DNA from: Mesorhizobium comanense
GTDB taxonomy: Bacteria > Pseudomonadota > Alphaproteobacteria > Rhizobiales > Rhizobiaceae
DNA: 64,000 nt
Reading direction: 5' to 3'
Assembly: GCF_005503535.1 (NCBI RefSeq)
Contig: NZ_SCNN01000001.1
Span: 310,001-374,000, forward strand
Numbering within the stretch: the first letter of the stretch is position 1; each line of letters starts with the position of its first letter. The position numbers were made by a program, and so were the translations under genes. A model generated the notes under the pieces. That model saw nothing but the letters and a program-made list of their open reading frames with translations. It did no database searches and was not told the origin of the DNA. This document shows positions 18,148 to 25,518 of this stretch, in pieces.

Positions 18148-19584
18148 ATGTATCCCGACGTTCTCCTCCACATCGACGGCGCGTGGCGCCCGGCACGCGG
18201 CGGGCGGACCATGCCCGTCATCAATCCGGCAACGGAAGCCGAGCTAGGGGCGCTCGCCCATGCCGGCACGGACGATCTCGACGAGGCGCTCGCCGCCGCT
18301 GCAAAGGGTTTTGAAACCTGGCGGCGCGTGTCGCCCTTCGATCGCTCCAAGCTGATGCGCAAGGCCGCCAATATCCTGCGCGAGCGCAACGAACACATCG
18401 CCACGCTGATGACGCTGGAACAGGGAAAGCCGATCGCCGAATCGCGTATGGAGGCTTTTGCCGCCGCCGACATCATCGACTGGTTCGCCGAGGAGGCGCG
18501 CCGTGCCTATGGCCGTATCGTGCCGGCGCGACTGGAGGGCGTCAGCCAGTCGGTGATCAAGGAGCCGGTCGGCCCGGTCGCTGCTTTCACACCCTGGAAT
18601 TTCCCGCTCAACCAGGCGGTCCGCAAACTGTCGGCGGCGCTCGCCGCCGGCTGTTCCATCATCGTCAAGGGGCCGGAGGAGACGGCGGCTTCGCCGGCCG
18701 AGCTGGTGCGCGCCTTCGTCGATGCCGGCTTGCCCGATGGCGTCGTCAATCTTGTCTACGGCACCCCGTCGGAAATCTCCGCCTATCTCATTCCGCATCC
18801 GGTGATCCGCAAGATTTCCTTCACCGGCTCGACACCCGTCGGCAAGCAGTTGGCGTCACTGGCGGGCCTGCACATGAAGCGGGCGACGATGGAGCTTGGC
18901 GGCCACGCCCCCGTCATCGTCCTGCCTGATGCCGACCTCGATCGCGCGGCACGCTCGATGGTAGCGTCGAAATTCCGCAATGCCGGCCAGATCTGCGTCG
19001 CGCCGACGCGCTTTCTTGTCGACCATGCCGTCTATGACGAGTTTGTCGGCCGTTTCACCGACGCGGCCCGCCAGATCAAGGTGGGCGATGGCCTCGCCGA
19101 GGGAACCACGATGGGGCCGCTCGCCAATCCGCGCCGGGTGCAGGCGATGGAAGACCTTGTCCATGACGCCGTGCAGAAGGGCGCCGAGCTCGTCACCGGC
19201 GGCAAGCGCATCGGCAATTCCGGCTATTTCTTCGAACCGACGGTGCTGTCCAACGTCGGTACGGATGCGCGTGCCATGAACGAGGAGCCGTTCGGTCCGC
19301 TGGCGCTGATGACCCCGGTGAGCGGGCTGGACGAGGCGCTGGCCGAGGCCAACCGGCTGAACTACGGGCTGGCCGCCTACGGCTTCACCCGATCGGCTGC
19401 CAACGCGGCAAAGATGTCGTCGGGTATCGCCAGCGGCATGGTGTCGATCAACCATTATGGCCTGGCTTTGCCGGAGGTGCCGTTCGGCGGCATCAACGAT
19501 TCCGGCAACGGCACCGAGGGCGGCGCCGATGCGCTTGAGAGCTACCTAAACGCCAAGTTTGTATCGCACCTGCAGGTGGAGTGA
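18148..19584 (+). CDS. NAD(P)-dependent aldehyde dehydrogenase (succinate-semialdehyde type)
   Basis: A 478-residue aldehyde dehydrogenase. It has [16 protein letters not shown], the Rossmann glycine [10 protein letters not shown], the general base Glu in TMELGGHAP near residue 252, and the catalytic Cys in [12 protein letters not shown] near residue 286. Overall it is closest in feel to succinate-semialdehyde or alpha-ketoglutarate-semialdehyde dehydrogenases. It follows the CoA-transferase by 17 bp and ends the operon, 36 bp before the convergent aldolase gene. It would oxidise an aldehyde intermediate of the imported substrate to the acid. Confidence 0.9.
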   Translation: MYPDVLLHIDGAWRPARGGRTMPVINPATEAELGALAHAGTDDLDEALAAAAKGFETWRRVSPFDRSKLMRKAANILRERNEHIATLMTLEQGKPIAESRMEAFAAADIIDWFAEEARRAYGRIVPARLEGVSQSVIKEPVGPVAAFTPWNFPLNQAVRKLSAALAAGCSIIVKGPEETAASPAELVRAFVDAGLPDGVVNLVYGTPSEISAYLIPHPVIRKISFTGSTPVGKQLASLAGLHMKRATMELGGHAPVIVLPDADLDRAARSMVASKFRNAGQICVAPTRFLVDHAVYDEFVGRFTDAARQIKVGDGLAEGTTMGPLANPRRVQAMEDLVHDAVQKGAELVTGGKRIGNSGYFFEPTVLSNVGTDARAMNEEPFGPLALMTPVSGLDEALAEANRLNYGLAAYGFTRSAANAAKMSSGIASGMVSINHYGLALPEVPFGGINDSGNGTEGGADALESYLNAKFVSHLQVE

Positions 19585-19620
19585 ACTGAAGTAAGTCGGC
19601 TTATTTTTGCTGGCCGCCAA

Positions 19621-20259
19621 TCATTTCTGCTGCCCATAGGTCTTGTAGCGTCCGCGAATAGCGGCGAGTTCACTTTCGCCGATCAGCACCGGCGTGCCGG
19701 CGCCGCGTGCCAGCAGATATTGCCGCGCCAGCGTCTCCAGCTTGACGGTGCGGACGAGCGCCGTGTCGAGATCGCCGGCGAAGGCGATCATGCCGTGATT
19801 GGCAAGCAGGCAGGCCGTGCGGTCCTTGAGCGCCGCGACCGCCGCCTTGGCCAGGTCGCTCGACGCGAACAGCGCGTAGTCCGAACAGCGCACGTCGTCG
19901 CCACCGAAGCCAGCGACCATGTAGTGGAACAGCGGCAGCGGCTCGCGCAGGCATGACAGCGCCACGCAATGGTCGGGATGAGCATGCACCACCGCGCCGG
20001 CGTCCGGAAAAGCCTTGTAGATTTCGGCGTGCATCTCCCACTCGCTCGACGGCTTGAACGGCGCGTCCCAGGAGCCGTCGAGCGGCATCGGCACCATCTG
20101 CTCCGGCCGCAGGGCGCGTGTGGCGATTCCCGTCGGCGTGATCAGCATGCCGTCCCTCGTGCGCACGCTGATATTGCCGGTCGTGCCGACATTCATGCCG
20201 CTGGCGTCCAGTGTCTCGGTCGCCGCTATCAGTGCCGCGCGGGCGATTTCCATGTCCAT
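19621..20259 (-). CDS. Class II aldolase/adducin family, OtnC-like 3-oxo-tetronate-4-phosphate decarboxylase candidate
   Basis: A 212-residue class II aldolase-fold protein: GTTGNISVRTRDGMLITPTG (phosphate-binding region, read in parts), the Glu of PSSEWEMHAEIY, VVHAHPDHCVA with two metal His, and LLANHGMIAF with the third. The paired upstream gene encodes a four-carbon acid sugar kinase, and this arrangement is known for OtnK/OtnC, in which 3-oxo-tetronate is phosphorylated and then decarboxylated to dihydroxyacetone phosphate. The ATG overlaps the kinase stop (TGATG); an in-frame start 13 codons upstream inside the kinase gene is less likely. L-fuculose-phosphate aldolase is the alternative reading. 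Confidence 0.82.
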   Translation of the reverse strand: MDMEIARAALIAATETLDASGMNVGTTGNISVRTRDGMLITPTGIATRALRPEQMVPMPLDGSWDAPFKPSSEWEMHAEIYKAFPDAGAVVHAHPDHCVALSCLREPLPLFHYMVAGFGGDDVRCSDYALFASSDLAKAAVAALKDRTACLLANHGMIAFAGDLDTALVRTVKLETLARQYLLARGAGTPVLIGESELAAIRGRYKTYGQQK

Positions 20260-21623
20260 CACGATGCTGTCCCTCTGGAGGCCTTCCCTGGCGGCCATGT
20301 GGCGATTGCCGGAGCGGTGCTGGCTGGCCGCGTCATGTCTTGAAGAACGTCGGCGAAAATGCCGGCACCGCCGAGCTTTCCGGATTTGAGCATGAGCGCC
20401 AGCGGATCACCGGGTCGGCCGGGCAGGACGGCGACGGCGCGCGACAGGCCGGGGCCCTCATAGGCGCCCATGGCGATGCGGTCGATGCCGAGCGCCTTGA
20501 CCACCGAGCCCGCCGTCTCGCCGCCCGCGACCACCAGGCGCCGTACGCCGAATTCGCGCACCAGCATGCCCGCAATTTCGGCCAGGATTTCTTCCGCTTT
20601 GGCGGCCACCGTATCACGCCCATACGCTTGTTGAAGCGCCTCGACCGTCGATTGCGGGGCGGTGGTGGCGATAGCGATCATCGCATCGGGCAGATGGCGC
20701 TCGGCGAATGCGCGTGCCTGCGTCACCACATCTTGGCCGGCAAAGGCGCCGGTGAGATCGATGGTCAGCAGGGGATGGTCCTGTGCGAACCGGTCGAGCT
20801 GTTCGATGGTGCGGTCGGCGACGCTGCCCGCCAGCACCGCCGCGGGTCCCTCGACAGCAGGCAGGCCGGCCGGAACGAGGTCGTCGCCGCTCAGCATGCC
20901 GTGCGCCAGCCACGCTGGCGGCAGGTGCGCCACCACGGACGAGTTGCCCGTCATCAGTGGCAGGTCGAAGGCGGCTTGCGCGATCGTCGCCAGGTCGCGC
21001 TCGCGGAGCGTGTCGGTGACCAGCAGGGTCTCGCCGCGCGCGCTTTTCTCCCGCACGGCGTCACGGATCGCTTGGGGGCCGGCATCGACGGTGAGCCATG
21101 GCACCAGCCCTGCCTTGCCTTTGCTCTGCGCCTGCAGCACGCGCACCAGGTTGGAATCGGTCATCGGTGTCAGCGGATCGAAGCGCTTCGGCGATTCGCC
21201 CAGCAACTGCGCGCCGCCGAACATGTGGCCCTGGTAGACGGTGCGGCCGGTCTCGCACAGCGCCGGTGTGAACAGCGTCACGCCACCGCCGAGCCGCTCC
21301 AGCAAAGCCTCCGCGCAAGGACCGATATTGCCGGCGGGGGTGGAATCGAATGTCGCGCAGTATTTGAAGAAGATCTGCCGCGCACCGGCTTCGACCAGCC
21401 GGTCCGCGGCTGTAAGAACCTGCCGCACCGCATCGGCGGCGGCGATGACACGTGTCTTGAGCAGGATAACATGAGCCCTTTTGCCAGGCGGGATCGGCGC
21501 CTCCAGGCCGACCGTGCAACCCGTGGCAATGCCGCGTGCCACGAGCATGGAAGCCAGCTCGGTGCCGCCGGTCAGGTCGTCGGCGATGGCGCCGAACAGA
21601 AGCGAAGGCTTCGACATCGTCAT
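20259..21623 (-). CDS. Four-carbon acid sugar kinase (OtnK/DtnK family)
   Basis: A kinase of about 454 residues of the DUF1537 family, which phosphorylates four-carbon sugar acids with ATP. N-terminal FGAIADDLTGGTELASML (the DDLTGA-type acceptor site), FFKYCATFDSTPAGNIG near residue 90, and C-terminal RRLVVAGGETAGSVVKALGI with GPGLSRAV (nucleotide site) are all family hallmarks. The downstream class II aldolase favours OtnK (3-oxo-tetronate kinase) over DtnK (D-threonate kinase), which usually goes with PdxA2. No OtnI isomerase or LtnD-type dehydrogenase is visible nearby. The start may be the ATG used here or one two codons later. It is divergent from gntR across a GntR-type box. Confidence 0.87.
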   Translation of the reverse strand: MTMSKPSLLFGAIADDLTGGTELASMLVARGIATGCTVGLEAPIPPGKRAHVILLKTRVIAAADAVRQVLTAADRLVEAGARQIFFKYCATFDSTPAGNIGPCAEALLERLGGGVTLFTPALCETGRTVYQGHMFGGAQLLGESPKRFDPLTPMTDSNLVRVLQAQSKGKAGLVPWLTVDAGPQAIRDAVREKSARGETLLVTDTLRERDLATIAQAAFDLPLMTGNSSVVAHLPPAWLAHGMLSGDDLVPAGLPAVEGPAAVLAGSVADRTIEQLDRFAQDHPLLTIDLTGAFAGQDVVTQARAFAERHLPDAMIAIATTAPQSTVEALQQAYGRDTVAAKAEEILAEIAGMLVREFGVRRLVVAGGETAGSVVKALGIDRIAMGAYEGPGLSRAVAVLPGRPGDPLALMLKSGKLGGAGIFADVLQDMTRPASTAPAIATWPPGKASRGTAS

Positions 21624-21671
21624 GCGGCCCGTTTCATGCCTGCGCATCGTCCGATGCCGGTGGTCAGACTG

Positions 21672-21687
21672 TTTGTGATATCATATA
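21672..21687. promoter_or_regulatory. GntR-type operator, site 1
   Basis: TTTGTGATATCATATA lies between the divergent kinase and gntR genes. It contains the palindrome TGATATCA and matches site 2 (23761) at 14 of 16 positions. GntR-family boxes of the FadR/VanR kind are short AT-rich palindromes like this. Confidence 0.6.
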
Positions 21688-21742
21688 CACGGCCCGCGCG
21701 CCGTGGACGACGCTGGCGCGGCCGCAAGGACGGAGACTGACA

Positions 21743-22480
21743 GTGACTGCTTCCATCGCGCCGATCGCGCGCGACAATCTCACCACCCGCGTTTACGAGG
21801 AACTTCGCCGCGCCATGATGGAAGGCCGCTTCTGGCCCGGCCATCGCTTCAAGATCCGCGATCTCGCCGCCAGCCTCGAAGTCTCCGAAACGCCGGTGCG
21901 CGAGGCGCTGATGCAGCTGGTGCGTGAGAAGGGCCTCGAGATGGAGGCCGGGCGCTCGATCACCGTCGCCCAGTTGTCTCTGGCCCAGTATCTGGAGCTG
22001 CGCAGCATCCGCCTGCATCTCGAGGGCATGGCCGGCGCGGCCGCCACCACGCGCATCGAGCCGCGCGAGATCGATCGTCTGGCAAACGTGCACGAAAAGC
22101 TGATCGCCAACGAGGACAATGGCCGCTGGTTCGAGGCCGTTCGCGACAATTGGGAATTCCACCATTCGATATACCAGGCCGCCGGCATGCCGGAGTTGCT
22201 CGCCATCATCGAGGGCATCTGGCTGCGCAACGGGCCGCTGGTCAATTATCAGTATCCGCACGCACGGCCGACCTATGACGGACGCCACCGCCATCTCGAC
22301 ATTCTCGACGCACTGCGCGCCCGAGACGAGAATGGTGTGCGCAAGGGCATCCAGCAGGACATGCTCGAAGGCGGCCGCCTGCTGGTCAAGGTTCTGGAGC
22401 GGCTGAACGATGGTTCGGTGACGCCGGAGGAATTGCGCGCGGCGGCGCAGAACGGCCGCCTCGTCTCGGCGGCCGGCTGA
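21743..22480 (+). CDS. GntR family regulator (FadR/FCD subfamily)
   Basis: A 245-residue regulator. Residues 12-75 form the GntR winged helix (LTTRVYEELRRAMMEGRFW, then FKIRDLAASLEVSETPVREA). The rest is an FCD ligand domain, with ELRSIRLHLEGMA, DNWEFHHSIYQAAGMPEL and RHRHLDILDALRARD supplying likely metal-binding His and Asp. The GTG start has GGAG at good spacing; frames upstream are shadows. It sits in the middle of the catabolic island, and three near-identical palindromes at nearby promoters, one of them its own, suggest it is the local repressor. The effector is probably a sugar acid or related carboxylate. Confidence 0.9.
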   Translation: MTASIAPIARDNLTTRVYEELRRAMMEGRFWPGHRFKIRDLAASLEVSETPVREALMQLVREKGLEMEAGRSITVAQLSLAQYLELRSIRLHLEGMAGAAATTRIEPREIDRLANVHEKLIANEDNGRWFEAVRDNWEFHHSIYQAAGMPELLAIIEGIWLRNGPLVNYQYPHARPTYDGRHRHLDILDALRARDENGVRKGIQQDMLEGGRLLVKVLERLNDGSVTPEELRAAAQNGRLVSAAG

Positions 22481-22514
22481 TCCATTCCTCGCAGCACGTC
22501 GCACAGTCGCGGCC

Positions 22515-23744
22515 TCACGCCACTTGCGCGGCGGCGGCCATGCCGGCATCGGCCGCCTGGAGCACGAGGTCGATATCCCTCGCCGTGTGCGCGGCGCTGA
22601 GGAACATGTTGTGCTTGGGGTGGAAATAGGCGCCCTCGCGCAAGGCGGCCGAACAGAACGCATCGGCTTTCCGGAACTCCGCATCGCCATCGAAAAGCAC
22701 CATCGGCATCGATGCCGGACCGGTCTGGCGAAGCGAAAGTCCATGCTTTTTCGCGGCCGCATCGAGTCCCGAGCGCAACCGCTCGCCAACCGCATTCATG
22801 ATGGCGATCGCCTTGGTGTCGCGCAGCGTCCTGATGGTGGCGACCGCCGCCGCCATGGAAACCGCACCATACCAGAACGAGCCCGTCACATAGACCTTGG
22901 TCGCTGCCTCGCGGAAGCGGTCGTTGCCGGTGATGGCGGCCAACGGATAGCCATTGGCGATTGCCTTGGAGAAGGCCGACAGGTCCGGCTTCACGCCGAG
23001 CGGCTGCCAGCTGCCCGCGAGATCGATGCGGAATCCGGCTCTGACATCGTCGACGATCAGAGCCGCGTCGGCTGCGGTGGCGAGTTCACGCGCCCGCTTG
23101 GCGAAGGCTGATGTCGGCAGTTCCTGATCGCGGGCGATGTCGTGGCGAAAGGCGGTGACGACGATCGCCGCAAGGTCGCTACCGGCCTGCTCCACGGCGG
23201 CTTCCAGGCTGGCCACGTCATTATAGTCGAAATGGATGAGGTGCGCGCGATCCTCCGCCGTGACGCCGGCGAGCGAAGGCGAGCACCAGGGCACCGCACC
23301 GTGATAGGAGCCGCGCGCGACCAGCACCTTGCGTCGCCCGGTTCCGGCGCGGGCGATGGTCACGCAGGCGGTGGTGGCGTCGGTTCCGTTCTTCTGAAGC
23401 ATCGCCCAGTCGGCATGGGCGACGGTCTCGACCAGCAGTTCGGCCAGTTCGACCAGAACTTCGCCGGGCCCGTTCATCGCGTCGCCGAGGCCGCGCTGCC
23501 GCGCCGCTGCATCCTCGACCGCCTGATGATGATGGCCGAGAATATTGGGCCCCCAGCTGCACATCAGATCGATGTATTCGCGTCCGTCGACATCCCAGAC
23601 CCGGCAGCCGTTGGCGCGCTCGAAGAACTGCGGATAGGCCGAGCCGAGATAGCGCGTGGACATGTGCCCCCACATGCCGCCCGGAATGACCGACGCGGCG
23701 CGTTCGCGCAGCAGCTGGTCCTTGGAGTTGATCAGGGAAGGCAT
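22515..23744 (-). CDS. Class III PLP-dependent aminotransferase (glutamate-1-semialdehyde aminomutase-like)
   Basis: A 409-residue fold-type I PLP enzyme. It has FFERANGCRVWDVDGREYID, MCSWGPNILGHHH, QKNGTDATTACVTIAR, SYHGAVPWCSP, ALIVDDVRAGFRIDLAGSW and the PLP lysine in LSAFSKAIANGYPLAAITG. It resembles glutamate-1-semialdehyde 2,1-aminomutase, but its place beside a GntR-type operator and a binding-protein gene points to a catabolic transaminase. The usual D-E-V after the PLP strand reads DDVRAG here, a mild deviation. The ATG has a GGAGA site nine bases upstream. Substrate unknown; an amino group on the imported compound would explain it. Confidence 0.85.
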   Translation of the reverse strand: MPSLINSKDQLLRERAASVIPGGMWGHMSTRYLGSAYPQFFERANGCRVWDVDGREYIDLMCSWGPNILGHHHQAVEDAAARQRGLGDAMNGPGEVLVELAELLVETVAHADWAMLQKNGTDATTACVTIARAGTGRRKVLVARGSYHGAVPWCSPSLAGVTAEDRAHLIHFDYNDVASLEAAVEQAGSDLAAIVVTAFRHDIARDQELPTSAFAKRARELATAADAALIVDDVRAGFRIDLAGSWQPLGVKPDLSAFSKAIANGYPLAAITGNDRFREAATKVYVTGSFWYGAVSMAAAVATIRTLRDTKAIAIMNAVGERLRSGLDAAAKKHGLSLRQTGPASMPMVLFDGDAEFRKADAFCSAALREGAYFHPKHNMFLSAAHTARDIDLVLQAADAGMAAAAQVA

Positions 23745-23760
23745 GGCGAGGTCTCCGCGC

Positions 23761-23776
23761 TTTGATATATCATATA
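23761..23776. promoter_or_regulatory. GntR-type operator, site 2
   Basis: TTTGATATATCATATA lies 16-32 bp upstream of the aminotransferase start, a position suited to repression. Its core TGATATATCA is a perfect 10-bp palindrome and recurs exactly at site 3 (27718). Confidence 0.68.
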
Positions 23777-23829
23777 TTGAGATTTTGATTTTTCTGCCAT
23801 CGGAATCCCGCTCCCGAGAGGCAGGAAAC

Positions 23830-23857
23830 GATGGAGAGGCATCCACGCCTCCCCATC
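23830..23857 (-). terminator. Hairpin terminator after the binding-protein gene
   Basis: Arms gatgg-a-gaggc and gcctc-c-ccatc form an 11-bp stem with one mismatch and a six-base loop, 11 bp after the stop of the binding-protein gene. A short T-containing run follows on the minus strand (GTTTCC). It separates the E1/binding-protein transcript from the aminotransferase gene. Confidence 0.6.
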
Positions 23858-23868
23858 GTCGTTGCGCT

Positions 23869-25476
23869 TTAGTGGCTGAGTTCGGCCAGCGGCAGGTTGC
23901 AGCAGGCGCTGTAGCGCACGCCCTTGACGTCGGACTTGTAGGCCAGGATCAGGTTCGGGCTGACCAGCGGCAGGATGATCCTGTCCTTGATCATCTCTTC
24001 GCCGGCCTGATGCCACAGCTTTGCGGCTTCGTCGCCGCTCGCCGCAAGCGCCGCCTTGTAAAGCTCGGACTCCTTCGGGTTGAGCACCGACGGCTCGCGT
24101 TCCGCGCCGGCGCGGCGCGACCACGGGCTGCCCTTGGTCATGGCGAAATACTCTATGTACTGCGAGGTGCCGTAGTAGTCCGGGGCGTAGAACACCGCCG
24201 TCATCGGGATACCGTCGCCGTTGACGCGCTCGCGCCAGTTGGCGAAGGGGATCGGCTGCAGGTCGAGCTTGATGTTGACCTTGGCCAGATCCTGCTGGAC
24301 CTTCTGCATCAACAGAGAAAGGTCGACGCCGTAGACGTTCATGCCGGGGAAGGCGGCTTCCATCTCGAAACCGTCCGCATGGCCGGCCTTGGCCAGAAGC
24401 TCCTTGGCCTTGGCGAGATCATAGGGTTGCGCCTCGAAGCCGGAGCCGCCGGGGAAGCCGAGCGGAATCGGCGCGCTGATCAGCTGGCCCTCGGAGCCGA
24501 TGGTGAAGTCGAGGATACCAGGGCGATCGAGCGCGAGCGAGATTGCCTCGCGCACCTCGGGCGTGAGCGGAACCTTGTTGGCCTTTGCGCCGGGCGACAG
24601 CGCGACATAGATGAAGTTGTAGGACGGCACCGTCTCGATCTTGACGTCGTTGCCGGTGATGGTCTTGGCCGTGTCCGGGTCGATCTGCATGGCGATATCG
24701 GCCGTGCCGCTCTGCAGCATCTGCGCCTGCGCCACCGCGTCCTTGGTCTGGCGGATGACGACTTCGCTCAGCGCCGGCGCCTTGCGCCAGTACTTGTCGT
24801 TGCGTGCCAGGCGCACTTCCGAATTCGGCTCATAGGATTTCAGAACGAAGGGCGCGCTGCCGGCCGAATGCGCCAGGAACCAGGCTTCGGCATTGTCCGT
24901 GGTCGAGGCATCCGCACCGGCCTTGGCGCCGGCTTCCGAAGCGACCTTGCTGTTGACGACCGCCGTGTAGGGCGCCGCCGCGATATTGAGGAATTCCGAC
25001 GATGGCGCAACCATCTTGACGACGACCGTATGCGCGTCCGGCGTCTCGATCGAGGCGACATTGTCCATCAGGAACGAGGCGCTGCCCTTGAGGTTCTTCA
25101 GCCGCTCCCAGGACCATTTCACGTCCTTGGCTTCGACCGGCGAGCCGTCCGAGAACTTGGCCGCCGGATCGAGCGTGAAGGTGAAGCTGGTCTGGTCGGC
25201 ATTGCCTTCCCACTTCGTGGCCAGCAGCGGGATCAGCTTGTTGTCCTTGTCGAGCGTCAGCAGCGATTCATAGACGCTGGAATTGTAGATCTGGCAGGTG
25301 TCGCAGAACGCGCGGTGCGGGTCGAGCGAGTTGAGGTCGATGTTGCGCGCGATGACCAGCGGCTTCTCGTCCTGGGCGAAGGCTGCCGGTGCCCAGAAGG
25401 TGCTGGTCGCCAGCATCGCCGCCGCGAGCATCGCCGCTTTGGTTCTGTTTCTGTGTAGGATCGTCATGTTTTTCAT
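23869..25476 (-). CDS. ABC importer substrate-binding protein (DppA/OppA family)
   Basis: A 535-residue periplasmic binding protein. The first 35 residues form a signal peptide with a cleavage site near AFA-QDE. It then has the SBP_bac_5 pattern: RNIDLNSLDPHRAF, VYESLLTLDKDNKLIPLLATKW (read in parts), FTLDPAAKFSDGSPVEAKDVKWSWERL, and VREAISLALDRPGI. Met4 is a possible second start with better ribosome-binding spacing. It is probably the specificity component for the DppBCDF-like transporter of the same island, although its gene is on the other strand and follows the E1 gene by 42 bp. This family binds peptides but also opines and other non-peptide ligands. Confidence 0.9.
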   Translation of the reverse strand: MKNMTILHRNRTKAAMLAAAMLATSTFWAPAAFAQDEKPLVIARNIDLNSLDPHRAFCDTCQIYNSSVYESLLTLDKDNKLIPLLATKWEGNADQTSFTFTLDPAAKFSDGSPVEAKDVKWSWERLKNLKGSASFLMDNVASIETPDAHTVVVKMVAPSSEFLNIAAAPYTAVVNSKVASEAGAKAGADASTTDNAEAWFLAHSAGSAPFVLKSYEPNSEVRLARNDKYWRKAPALSEVVIRQTKDAVAQAQMLQSGTADIAMQIDPDTAKTITGNDVKIETVPSYNFIYVALSPGAKANKVPLTPEVREAISLALDRPGILDFTIGSEGQLISAPIPLGFPGGSGFEAQPYDLAKAKELLAKAGHADGFEMEAAFPGMNVYGVDLSLLMQKVQQDLAKVNIKLDLQPIPFANWRERVNGDGIPMTAVFYAPDYYGTSQYIEYFAMTKGSPWSRRAGAEREPSVLNPKESELYKAALAASGDEAAKLWHQAGEEMIKDRIILPLVSPNLILAYKSDVKGVRYSACCNLPLAELSH

Positions 25477-25518
25477 TCTCCCATTTTCTTGTCGGATCGT
25501 TGTGGCAATACGTCAGCT

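Noticed and set aside
20211-21740. 509-codon open frame on the plus strand
   Set aside because: It is antisense to the kinase/aldolase pair, both of which have intact family motifs and coupled starts; the frame itself shows no motif.
23656-25458. 600-codon open frame on the plus strand
   Set aside because: It is antisense to the binding-protein gene, is rich in Arg, Gly and His as expected for a GC-rich shadow, has no family motif, and runs through an operator and a terminator.
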